Source: Auraticoccus cholistanensis (GTDB lineage: Bacteria; Actinomycetota; Actinomycetes; Propionibacteriales; Propionibacteriaceae). Taken from it: a stretch of DNA of 64,000 nt. The notes beneath the pieces are model-generated. The model did not search any database and was not told where the DNA came from. It saw nothing but the letters and a program-made list of their open reading frames with translations. Position 1 is the first letter of the stretch. The number at the start of each line of letters is the position of its first letter. This document shows, in pieces, positions 8,477 through 16,941 of this stretch. Where the stretch lies: contig NZ_WPCU01000005.1 of NCBI RefSeq assembly GCF_009742705.1, forward strand, positions 150,706 to 214,705, read 5' to 3'. A program made the translations under genes and the position numbers.

Positions 8477-10227
8477 TCAGGAACGGCCCACGACCGGATG
8501 CACGAAGCGCCGGGACTCGGGGGTGGGACCGGTCAGGTAGTCCAGGTCGCAGCCCTGCGGTGCCTGCAGGACGTGCTCCTGGTAGTGGCGGGGCCAGCCG
8601 CGCAGGTGCTGCCGTGCAGGGGGATCGGTCTGCTGCCTCCGCCGATCGAGTTCGGGCTCGTCCACCTCGAGGTCGAGCCGTCGCCGCTCCAGGTCCAGGG
8701 TGATCCGGTCACCGTCGCGCACCAGCGCGAGTGCGCCCCCCACCGCGGCCTCGGGCGCCACATGCAGCACGACGGTGCCGAAGCTGGTGCCGCTCATCCG
8801 CCCGTCGGTCACCCGCACCATGTCCCGGACCCCTGCGGCGACCAGTCGCCGTGGGATCGGGGCCATGCCCCACTCCGGCATGCCCGGGACGCCGACGGGT
8901 CCGCAGCCACGGACCACCAGCACGTCCTCCGGGTCGACCGCCAGGTCCTCGTCGTCCAGCCGGACCCGCATCTCCTTGTAGTCGTCGAACACCACCGCCC
9001 GACCGGAGTGCTGCAGCAGGTCCGGGCTCGCCGCCGCGGTCTTGATCACCGCACCGGAGGGCGCGAGCGTGCCGAAGACCGCGGCCAGGGTAGGACCGGG
9101 CCGCAACGGCTCCGCCACCGTGCGGATCACTCCAGAAGGCGCAGGTGCGGCAGCCGCGATATCCGCCAGCGGTGCCCCCGACGCCGTCGCAACGCCACCG
9201 TGCAGCAGCCCGGCCGGGATCATCGCCGCGGCCAGCGAGAGCAGCCCCCCGGCCTGGTGGAAGTCCTGGATCAACCGCGTCCCGCACGGCTCCACGTCGA
9301 CCAGCAGCGGGACGTCCGACCAGAGCCGATCGACCCGCTCGAGGGAGCAGTCGAGCCCCAGCCGGCCGGCGACGGCGGCCAGGTGGACGACCGCGTTGGT
9401 CGATCCACCGACTGCCGCGAGCAGGCGGAAGGCGTTGTCCAGAGCCGGCTGGGTGAGCCGGTGCTGCGGCAGCTGGTCCTGCTGGACCTGGCGCACGACC
9501 TGCACCCCGGTGGCGTGGGCCAGCCGGGCCAGCTCACCATCGGCGCTGGGACAGCCGGTGCTCCCGGGCAGGGCCATGCCCAGCGCCTCAGCCATCAAAG
9601 CCATGGTTGAGGCGGTGCCCATCGTGTTGCACGAACCGGGACCGGCGCAGCTCAGCACGCGCTCGACCTCGCCCCACTTCTCGGCGTCCACCAGGCCGGC
9701 CCGGCGCTGCTCCAGCAGCCGCCACAGGTCGGTCCCGCTGCCGAGCGGACGGCCGTCCAGCCGGGGAGCGCTCCGCGCGCCACCCAGCAGCAGCAGCGAC
9801 GGGAGCTCGACGCTGGCCGCGGCCATCAGCGCGGCCGGCACGGTCTTGTCGCAGTTGGCGAGCAGGACCAGACCGTCGAGGGGATGTGCCCGTGCGTTCT
9901 CCTCCAGCTCGATGGCCAGAAGGTTGCGGTACAGCATGGCCGAGGGCTTCATGAGGTCCTCGCCCAGCGACATGGCCGGGAAGCGGACGGGGATGCCGCC
10001 GGCTTCGCGCACACCTCGCTCGAGCTCTGGCAGCACCAGCTCGAAGGCGGCGTTGCACGGGTTCAGCCCGCTGCTCGTGTCGGCGATGCCGATCACGGGT
10101 CTGCCGCGGTCGTGCGGTCCGACGCGCAGCGCGACGCGGTTCAGGACCGCGACCTCGTCGTCGCCCTCGAACCACTCCGCACTGCGGTACCGGGCCGCCG
10201 GCCCTTCGCCGCGGCCCTCTCCGTCAC
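8477..10227 (-). CDS. IlvD/Edd-family sugar-acid dehydratase (start uncertain, possible frameshift)
   Basis: A dehydratase of the dihydroxy-acid/6-phosphogluconate/sugar-acid family, about 575 residues from the conserved YRSAEWFEG start region. Three Fe-S ligand cysteines are seen in NPCN, NCDKTVPA and GPGSCNTMGT; GGSTNAVVH and GRMSGTSFG are further family motifs. It most resembles aldonate dehydratases that make 2-keto-3-deoxy acids. The reading frame has no ATG, GTG or TTG between the stop of the upstream Gfo/Idh gene (10230) and the conserved core. The only upstream in-frame start, a GTG at 10426, lies deep inside that gene. A GTG at 10227, two bases past the Gfo/Idh stop, is in another frame. 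A one-base error or real frameshift near 10190-10225 is suspected. Confidence 0.75.
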
Positions 10228-10229
10228 GC

Positions 10230-11474
10230 TCAGAGGCCGAGATAGCCGGTCTCCTTCCAGATCTTCTCCGCCTCGGCGACGGCCGCGTCGCTGGGCACCA
10301 GCTGACCGCGGACGCTGGGCCAGGGCTGACCGGGGCGGCGGTCCTCCGGCCACGGCGACCAGTCGTCGTCCTCGTGCAGCTTGCGCTGCTCCTCGTCCCG
10401 GAAGTCCGGCAGGTCGAAGGCGGCACCGTCCTGCAGCGCCGACTTCCAGGCCAGGATGCCTACTACCGACATCGCCACGGCCCGGTACACGTCGAGGTAG
10501 GGCTGCTGGCCGGAGCGGATGGCTTCGGCGAAGTGATAGGAGGTCCAGAAGTCCCCGCCGCCGTGGCCCGCCCGCTGGGCGAGCTCCTCGTGCCTCGGGA
10601 ACCGGGCTTTGAACACGATTTCCTCGTGCTCCTCCGGCCCGATCTCCCAGGCGTTGCGGACGACACGGACGGACTCGTTGCTGACGTTGTCCAGCCGGCC
10701 CTCGAAGCCGTGCACCCGGTAGTAGTTGCGGTAGCCGGCGAACCCCCCGGTGAGGATCCGGAAGACGGCTCCGTTGTCCATGCGGCACAGGATCACCGCT
10801 CCTGGGTCGCTGGTCTTGACCCGGGTACGGAGCTGGTCGTCCGTGGCGGCGATGGCCAGGGCGTTAACACTGACGGGTCGGGTGTCGGTGATGTACATCA
10901 GGGGCGCGACCGCGTGCGTGCAGTAGTAGGTCGGCGGCATGTTGTTGCGCCAGTGGTCCAACCCGGGGGCGATCCGCATCGACTCCCGCGGTGGCATCGG
11001 GTGCACGTACTCACCCTCGGCGTAGCGCACCTCGCCCACCACACCCTGCTGGTAGAGCCGGCGCATCTCCTGGTTGGTGGCGAAGTAGGGGTAGTTCTCG
11101 GCAAACATGTAGATGAGCCCGCTCTTCTCGACCTCACGGCACAGCTCCACCCCCTCCTGCAGGGTCTTGCAGGCCTGCGTCTCGCTCATCACGTGCTTGC
11201 CGGCCCGCAGCGCCTTGATCGCGAAGGGGACGTGCTGGTGGAAGTAGTTGGCGACCACCACGGCGTCCATCTGGAACTGCAGGAACTCGTCGTAGTCGGT
11301 GAACACCTCGACCTCGGGGTGCGCCTGCTTGAACTCCTCGAGCTTGACCTCGTTCAGGTCGCAGACGGCGACGAGCTTGATGCCCAGCACACCCGAGTCC
11401 CTGGCGAAGGTGCGGCCCCGGGAAAGCCCGAGGACCCCGAGTCGGATAGGTGTCGGTTCTTCGTTGGTGGTCAT
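10230..11474 (-). CDS. Gfo/Idh/MocA-family oxidoreductase
   Basis: A 414-residue NAD(P)-dependent dehydrogenase. The N-terminal Rossmann fold begins RLGVLGLSRG, and the second strand VAVCDLN fits nucleotide binding. The usual catalytic EKP after AGKHV is replaced by SETQAC (GKHVMSETQACKTL), so the canonical Lys is missing. The C-terminal half (HWRNNMPPTYYCTHAVAPL, HGFEGRLDN) is the family's beta-sheet domain. It sits between the ceramidase-like gene and the dehydratase and probably oxidises or epimerises a sugar or cyclitol intermediate. The Shine-Dalgarno AAGGAA precedes the ATG. Confidence 0.8.
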   Translation of the reverse strand: MTTNEEPTPIRLGVLGLSRGRTFARDSGVLGIKLVAVCDLNEVKLEEFKQAHPEVEVFTDYDEFLQFQMDAVVVANYFHQHVPFAIKALRAGKHVMSETQACKTLQEGVELCREVEKSGLIYMFAENYPYFATNQEMRRLYQQGVVGEVRYAEGEYVHPMPPRESMRIAPGLDHWRNNMPPTYYCTHAVAPLMYITDTRPVSVNALAIAATDDQLRTRVKTSDPGAVILCRMDNGAVFRILTGGFAGYRNYYRVHGFEGRLDNVSNESVRVVRNAWEIGPEEHEEIVFKARFPRHEELAQRAGHGGGDFWTSYHFAEAIRSGQQPYLDVYRAVAMSVVGILAWKSALQDGAAFDLPDFRDEEQRKLHEDDDWSPWPEDRRPGQPWPSVRGQLVPSDAAVAEAEKIWKETGYLGL

Positions 11475-11524
11475 GGTCTTCCTTGTGGGATCGGTGGACG
11501 GGCCCGGGCGGGCGGGTCCTGGGG

Positions 11525-12925
11525 TCAGTGCGCGGCGAGCTCGTCCAGCAGCTCGAGGACGCGTTCGGTGAGCAGGTCGGCGCTGTGGTGGGCGAAGGCC
11601 ATCTGGTCCACCTCGTAGCCGCCGACCGCCGCCGCCGCCGGCGTCGGCAGGTAGCCGTTGGCACCGTTGGAGTAGCCGCTCAGCAGGGTGTGGCGGAAGG
11701 GAGACCGGGCGCGGACGGCCATCCCGATCTCGCAGAAGGGTTCGACCGGGAGCCCGATCAGCACCACGTCCCCGATGACCGTCAGATGCACCTCGAGGTC
11801 GTAGGTCGCCCGGCCGTGGAACTCCCGGGAACGCTGCAGTGCCATGTTGCTGCGGCGCAGCCGGAAGGCGACGTCATGGACCTCGTCCTCGGGGGCGCCG
11901 GTGCGCCTGAGCTCCTCCAGCAGGGCGAACAGCTCTTCGCTGCGTTGCTGGACCATCGCCGGGGGCGGCTGCTCCTGCAGCGGCAGCGGGACCGGCACGG
12001 AGGCCACCAGCAGAGGGGTCTCCGGGACCGGCCTGGTGGTCCTCGACCACACGCCGAGGTCGGCGCCCGAGCGCACCACGGTGGAGAAGGCGTAGTCGAA
12101 GCGCTGCTCGCCCGCCTCCAGCAGGGCCTGGCTGGCGGCGCAGCCGAGCTGGGTGCCGATGCTGTGGACGACGTCGAGGTTGCTGAGGAAGCCGCCCGGG
12201 CCGGGGCCCACGTCGCCGGCGGCGCCCTGCAGGAAGAGGCAGGTGCCGCCCACCGTCGCCTCGACGAACCGCTTCGTCACGCCGGGGTAGTCGGGGCTGA
12301 GCAGGTCGTTCGTGTAGCCCAGCGTGGTGGGATGGGCCGCGTAGTGGACGATGCTCGCCACGAGCCGCCCGTCCAGGTCGTCGAAGCGCACGACCGAGAC
12401 GGTGGGGTCGGCTGTCCCCTCGGGGTCGTAGCCGGCGACCACCAAGCCGTCCTCCAGCCGCTGGCGCCGGCTCCGAGCCATGGTGCAGTGCCCCTGGTTC
12501 GCGCTGACGCGGACCGGGACCCGCTCGCGGGCCGCCTGCAGCGCGGTGCCGACGCAGTGCTCGCGCAGATAGGTGATGTAGTTCTCGTCGCCTCCGGGAT
12601 TGACCGTGTAGTGGTCGGCACGCAGCACCGGCCCGGCGTGGGTGTGGGTCACCGAGACCCGGACCGCCTCCCGGCGGATGCCCAGCGCGGCGGCGACGTC
12701 GTCGCGGATCCGGTCCGCCCGCGAGTTGGGGATCGTGCACAGGTCGAGGTCGAGCAGGACGCTGGTGACGGGACCCTCGCTGAGAACCAGGCAGGTGACC
12801 CAGAAGTCGGACTCCAGCCCACGAGGAGTGACGTGCGCCTTGGCACCCCACACGCCCTGCTCCAGGGTGAGCGGTGGGTTGACCGTGGCGCGGGCGACGC
12901 CGGCGGTCAGCACGGAGGGGCTCAT
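11525..12925 (-). CDS. Neutral/alkaline ceramidase N-domain-like hydrolase
   Basis: A 466-residue protein with features of the catalytic domain of neutral/alkaline non-lysosomal ceramidases: an early GVARATVNPP segment, the histidine motif THTHAGP near residue 100, a conserved YAAHPTTLG and QGAAGDVGP. These are zinc-dependent amidases in the characterised members. It lacks a signal peptide and the C-terminal domain of true ceramidases, so it should be cytoplasmic and a small amide or ester is a likelier substrate than ceramide. Its ATG overlaps the stop of the double-ATPase gene (ATGA), tying it to the transporter. The true function is unknown. Confidence 0.7.
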   Translation of the reverse strand: MSPSVLTAGVARATVNPPLTLEQGVWGAKAHVTPRGLESDFWVTCLVLSEGPVTSVLLDLDLCTIPNSRADRIRDDVAAALGIRREAVRVSVTHTHAGPVLRADHYTVNPGGDENYITYLREHCVGTALQAARERVPVRVSANQGHCTMARSRRQRLEDGLVVAGYDPEGTADPTVSVVRFDDLDGRLVASIVHYAAHPTTLGYTNDLLSPDYPGVTKRFVEATVGGTCLFLQGAAGDVGPGPGGFLSNLDVVHSIGTQLGCAASQALLEAGEQRFDYAFSTVVRSGADLGVWSRTTRPVPETPLLVASVPVPLPLQEQPPPAMVQQRSEELFALLEELRRTGAPEDEVHDVAFRLRRSNMALQRSREFHGRATYDLEVHLTVIGDVVLIGLPVEPFCEIGMAVRARSPFRHTLLSGYSNGANGYLPTPAAAAVGGYEVDQMAFAHHSADLLTERVLELLDELAAH

Positions 12926-14766
12926 GCCGCCGCCGAGGGGTCGTCGTCGGGTCGGTACGTCAGCAACGGGCGGGTCCCTCTCAGCCGCGGGTCCGGGATC
13001 GGTACCGCGGAGAGCAACGCGCGGGTGTAGTCGTGCTGGGGGTTGCCGAACACCTCGGTCGCAGTGCCCTCCTCGACCAGCCGGCCGAAGTACATCACCG
13101 CGACGCGGTCGCAGATGCGCTCCACCACGGACAGGTCGTGGGAGATGAACAGGTAGGTCAGCCCGAGGTCCTGCTGGAGCTCGGCCATCAGCTCCAGGAT
13201 CTGGGCCCGGACGGACACGTCCAGCGCCGAGACCGCCTCGTCGGCGACCACGAGGCGGGGCCGGGTGATGAGCGCCCGGGCGATCCCGATCCGCTGCCGC
13301 TCACCGCCGGAGAAGGCGTGCGGATAGCGGCTGGCCATGTCCCGGCGCAGCCCCACCCTGACCAGCATGTCGGCCACCCGCTCCTCGATCTCGTCCTTGC
13401 CGACGCGGGCGGCCCGCAGCGGGTCACCGATCACCTGCCGCACGGTGAGCCGGGGGTTCAGGGAGCCGTACGGGTCCTGGAACACCATCCGCACCTCGTG
13501 CCGGTAGGGCTTCAGCTGCTTCTCGTCCATCGCGGCCAGGTCGACGACGTCGCCGCCGGCCGAGCGGTAGAGCAGCTGTCCGCTGCTGGGCTGGTAGGCC
13601 CGCAGCACGCAGCGCCCGAGGCTGGTCTTGCCGCAACCGGACTCGCCGACCAGGCCCACGGTGCTGCCCTCGGCCACGTCCAGGGAGACCCGGTTCACCG
13701 CGTGGACCGGTGTCCCGCCCCGGCCGAACAACCGCCCCGAGGAACCGCTGAAGGTCAGGTCCAGCTCCTTGATCTGCAGCAGCGGAGTCGACTGCCGCAG
13801 CGTCGTCGGGCTGGTGCGCTGCCGCGCCCCGGTGCCCACCGCCCAGCCGCCACTGGCGTCCCGCTGGGGGAGCGTGGACAGCAGCCGCTGGGTGTACTCG
13901 TGCTGGGGCCGGTGGAAGATGTCGTCCACGCTGCCCTGCTCGACGACGGCGCCGTGCCGCATCACCACCACCTCGTCGGCGATCTCGGCCACCACGCCCA
14001 GGTCGTGGGTGATGAACATCATGGTCATCCCCATCGTCTCCTTCAGCTCCGCCAGCAGGGTCAGGATCTGCGCCTGGGTCGTGACGTCCAGAGCAGTCGT
14101 CGGCTCGTCGGCGATCAGCAGGGACGGCTTGCAGATCAGCGACATGGCGATCATCGCCCGCTGCCGCATCCCACCGGAGAGCTGGAAGGTGTAGGCGTCG
14201 AAGCGCTCCTCGGGGCGGGGGATCCCCACCCGCGCCAGGGTCTCGACGGCCCGGGCCCGCATCTCCTCCTTGGGTGCCGGGTCGTGCAGCCGGAGCACCT
14301 CCACGATCTGGTTGCCGATCGTGTGCACCGGGCTGAGGGCCGACATGGGCTCCTGGAAGACCAGTCCGATCTCCTTGCCCCGGATGGAACGGAGCGCGGC
14401 CCCCGTCGGCTCGAGCGCGGCCAGATCGATCACGGGTGCGTCGGGTGTCCGGCGGTAGAGCATCCGGCCGGCCTCGATCAGACCTGGGTTGTCCACCACC
14501 TGCAGGACCGAGCGCGCGGTTGCTGACTTCCCCGAGCCGGACTCGCCCACGATGCAGGTGGTCGCGCCGCGGCGGATGTCGGCGTCGATCCCGTCCACCG
14601 CGTTCACCACGCCATCGTCGGTCCGGAACACCGTGCGGAGGCCCCGCAGGCTCAGCAGCACCCCGGGGTCGGGTTCGTCGGCGCCGTCGACAGTCGCGGC
14701 ATGTAGTCCCCGGGCGACGTCCAGGTCGAATCGCGTCCGCGCCCGGGCGGACCGACGTCCTGCCAT
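12922..14766 (-). CDS. Fused double ATPase of oligopeptide-type ABC importer (DppD-DppF fusion)
   Basis: A 614-residue cytoplasmic energy subunit holding two complete ABC ATPases. The first has Walker [11 protein letters not shown] near residue 76 and signature [12 protein letters not shown]. The second has Walker [11 protein letters not shown] near 375 and signature [12 protein letters not shown]. Each is followed by an oligopeptide-type C-terminal extension. It drives the importer formed by the two permeases and the binding protein upstream. The ATG at 14766 is preceded by GGAGAG and overlaps the stop of the preceding permease (TGATG). The open frame extends upstream, but only as a shadow of that permease. 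Confidence 0.9.
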   Translation of the reverse strand: MAGRRSARARTRFDLDVARGLHAATVDGADEPDPGVLLSLRGLRTVFRTDDGVVNAVDGIDADIRRGATTCIVGESGSGKSATARSVLQVVDNPGLIEAGRMLYRRTPDAPVIDLAALEPTGAALRSIRGKEIGLVFQEPMSALSPVHTIGNQIVEVLRLHDPAPKEEMRARAVETLARVGIPRPEERFDAYTFQLSGGMRQRAMIAMSLICKPSLLIADEPTTALDVTTQAQILTLLAELKETMGMTMMFITHDLGVVAEIADEVVVMRHGAVVEQGSVDDIFHRPQHEYTQRLLSTLPQRDASGGWAVGTGARQRTSPTTLRQSTPLLQIKELDLTFSGSSGRLFGRGGTPVHAVNRVSLDVAEGSTVGLVGESGCGKTSLGRCVLRAYQPSSGQLLYRSAGGDVVDLAAMDEKQLKPYRHEVRMVFQDPYGSLNPRLTVRQVIGDPLRAARVGKDEIEERVADMLVRVGLRRDMASRYPHAFSGGERQRIGIARALITRPRLVVADEAVSALDVSVRAQILELMAELQQDLGLTYLFISHDLSVVERICDRVAVMYFGRLVEEGTATEVFGNPQHDYTRALLSAVPIPDPRLRGTRPLLTYRPDDDPSAAA

Positions 14767-15908
14767 CAGTCTCTCCTTCCGTAGGGATCGGCGGAGTCCC
14801 GCAACCCGTCGCCGACGAAGTTGAACGCCACGACCGCCAGCACCACGGCGATGCCGGGGATGAGCAGCCACGGAGCGCTGTACAGGGTCTGCACGTTCTG
14901 GGCGTCCTGCAGCAGCACCCCCCACGAGACCGCGGGAGAGCGGAGTCCGAGCCCCAGGAAGGACAGCGCGGTCTCGGCCAGGATCATCGAGGGCACGGCC
15001 AGGCTGACCGTGGCGATGATGTGGGAGGCGAACGAGGGGAGCAGGTGGCGGCCGATGATGTGCGCGGAGCTGACCCCGTCCAGCCGGGCCGCCATCACGA
15101 AGTCCTCACCACGTGCCTGCAACAGCCGTCCCCGGATCACCCGGGCCAGGGTGGTCCACCCGATGAGCGACAGGATCATGGTGATCATGAAGTACGTGAA
15201 CGTGGAGCTCCACCGGGGCGGGATGGCCGCCGCCAACCCCAGCCACAGCGGGAGCGTGGGGATCGACATGATGATCTCGATCACCCGCTGGATCAGGTTG
15301 TCCACCCAGCCGCCGAAGTAGCCGGAGATGCCACCGATGAGCAGCCCCAGCACCAGCGACCCGGCCACCCCGAGCAAGCCGATCGACAACGAGATCTGCG
15401 CGCCGTAGATCGTCCGGGACAGCAGGTCGGCTCCCGAGCGGTCACCTCCCAGGGGGTACCAGCGCTCGCCCGGCTCCTTGGGCCCGAAGAGATGTCGGTC
15501 CGCGTCGATGAAACCCAGCAGCTGGTAGCTGTCACCCTTGACGAAGAAGCCGAGCTCGATGATGACGGTCTCGTCCTCCACGAACTCCAGGTTCATCGTT
15601 TCCAGGTTCGTCTTGCCGACGCTGGGGTGGACGTGGAGTCCGTGCTCGGTGGAGAACTTGGGCAGCTGCGGCGGTTGCAGCGCCTGCTCGGCGTTGAAGC
15701 TGGACTTGGAGAAGGGGGCGACGAAGCCGGCGAAGATCGCGACCAGGTACATCACCACCATGACGACCATGCCGATCATGGCCAGCCGGTGCCGGCGGAA
15801 GCGCCGCCACACCAGCCGCCACTGGGCGGCGTCGGTGCCCTTCACGCGCGGGTCGGACTCGGCCTCGGGACCGTGCTCCTGGGGTGGCAGCTCGGTGTGC
15901 AGGGTCAT
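14766..15908 (-). CDS. ABC transporter permease, DppC type
   Basis: A 380-residue inner permease. A single N-terminal helix (residues 45-65) is followed by a large external loop of about 150 residues, then the five-helix transport domain. The EAA-like coupling motif is in the stretch IGWTTLARVIRGRLL. It forms the channel with the DppB-type permease. The ATG at 15908 lies 5 bp after that gene's stop, and the stop overlaps the start of the double ATPase. The extracytoplasmic loop between helices 1 and 2 is longer than in typical DppC. Confidence 0.88.
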   Translation of the reverse strand: MTLHTELPPQEHGPEAESDPRVKGTDAAQWRLVWRRFRRHRLAMIGMVVMVVMYLVAIFAGFVAPFSKSSFNAEQALQPPQLPKFSTEHGLHVHPSVGKTNLETMNLEFVEDETVIIELGFFVKGDSYQLLGFIDADRHLFGPKEPGERWYPLGGDRSGADLLSRTIYGAQISLSIGLLGVAGSLVLGLLIGGISGYFGGWVDNLIQRVIEIIMSIPTLPLWLGLAAAIPPRWSSTFTYFMITMILSLIGWTTLARVIRGRLLQARGEDFVMAARLDGVSSAHIIGRHLLPSFASHIIATVSLAVPSMILAETALSFLGLGLRSPAVSWGVLLQDAQNVQTLYSAPWLLIPGIAVVLAVVAFNFVGDGLRDSADPYGRRD

Positions 15909-15913
15909 CGCTC

Positions 15914-16900
15914 TCACGCCTTCCCGAAGCGGACGCGGGGGTCGACCAGTGCCAGCAGGACGTCCGAGATCAGGGTCCCGACCACGGTGAGGACGGCGAT
16001 GATCAGCAGGATCGCCCCCGCCAGGTACATGTCCTGCGCCTTGAGCGCTGACAGCAGCAGAGGCCCCATGGTTCCCAGTGCAAGCACCTGGGCGACGATC
16101 ACCTCGCCGTCGAAGATCGCCGGGAGGTGCCATCCCGAGGTCGAGATGAACGGATTCAGCGCAATCCTCACCGGGTACTTCGTCACCAGCCGACCCTCCG
16201 GCATGCCCTTGGCCCGCGCGGTGGTGACGTAGGGCTTGTGGAGCTCGTCGAGCATGTTGGCCCGGGTCACCCGGATGATGCCCGCGGTGCCGCCCAGCCC
16301 GATGACCAGCACGGGGATCCACAGGTGGGCGAGCAGGTCGACGATCTTGGCCCAGCTCCACGGCGTGTTGGCGAACTCGGGGGAGAACATACCTCCGACG
16401 TTCTGCCCCAGCAGGAAGCCCACGTAGGCCAGCAGCAGGGCGGCCAGGAAGTTGGGGATGGCCAGCGCCAGGAACCCCAGTCCCGAGATGGCGTAGTCGC
16501 CGGCGGATCGCTGCTTGATGGCGGAGTAGATGCCCGCCGGCAGGGCGATCAACCAGGTGACCAGCATGGTCGCCACACCCAGCAGCAGCGTCAGCGGCAG
16601 CCGCTCGGCGATCAGGTCCCAGACCGGCCTGGAATACTGGAAGGACAGCCCGAAGTCGCCCTGGAACATCCCGGTCATCCACTTGCCGTACTGGACCAGG
16701 AAGCCCTGATCCAGCCCGTAGCGCACCCGCAGAGCCTCCAGGAACGCCTCGTCCACGACCTGGCCCTGCTCCTGCATCGTCGCCGTCAGCGTCGTCAGGT
16801 AGTCACCCGGAGGCAGCTGGATGATCGCGAACACGATGATGGAGATGGCGAGCAGGGTCGGGACCGCGTAGAGCAGCCTCGCGACGAGAAACCTGACCAC
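15914..16900 (-). CDS. ABC transporter permease, DppB type
   Basis: A 328-residue permease with the N-terminal signature of the family (VRFLVARLLYAVPTLLAIS) and about six membrane helices. The coupling region is VTRANMLDELHKPYVTTARAKG. It partners the DppC-type permease. It starts 41 bp after the binding-protein gene in the same minus-strand operon. Confidence 0.9.
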   Translation of the reverse strand: MVRFLVARLLYAVPTLLAISIIVFAIIQLPPGDYLTTLTATMQEQGQVVDEAFLEALRVRYGLDQGFLVQYGKWMTGMFQGDFGLSFQYSRPVWDLIAERLPLTLLLGVATMLVTWLIALPAGIYSAIKQRSAGDYAISGLGFLALAIPNFLAALLLAYVGFLLGQNVGGMFSPEFANTPWSWAKIVDLLAHLWIPVLVIGLGGTAGIIRVTRANMLDELHKPYVTTARAKGMPEGRLVTKYPVRIALNPFISTSGWHLPAIFDGEVIVAQVLALGTMGPLLLSALKAQDMYLAGAILLIIAVLTVVGTLISDVLLALVDPRVRFGKA

Positions 16901-16941
16901 GAACTATCCTCCCTCCCCGCGGCGGCCTTCCTGGGGGCCGC

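Noticed and set aside
8477-10426. Extended 649-aa version of the IlvD/Edd dehydratase
   Set aside because: The extra N-terminus is the Gfo/Idh coding sequence read in another frame and has no similarity to the family; a frameshift near the gene start is more likely.
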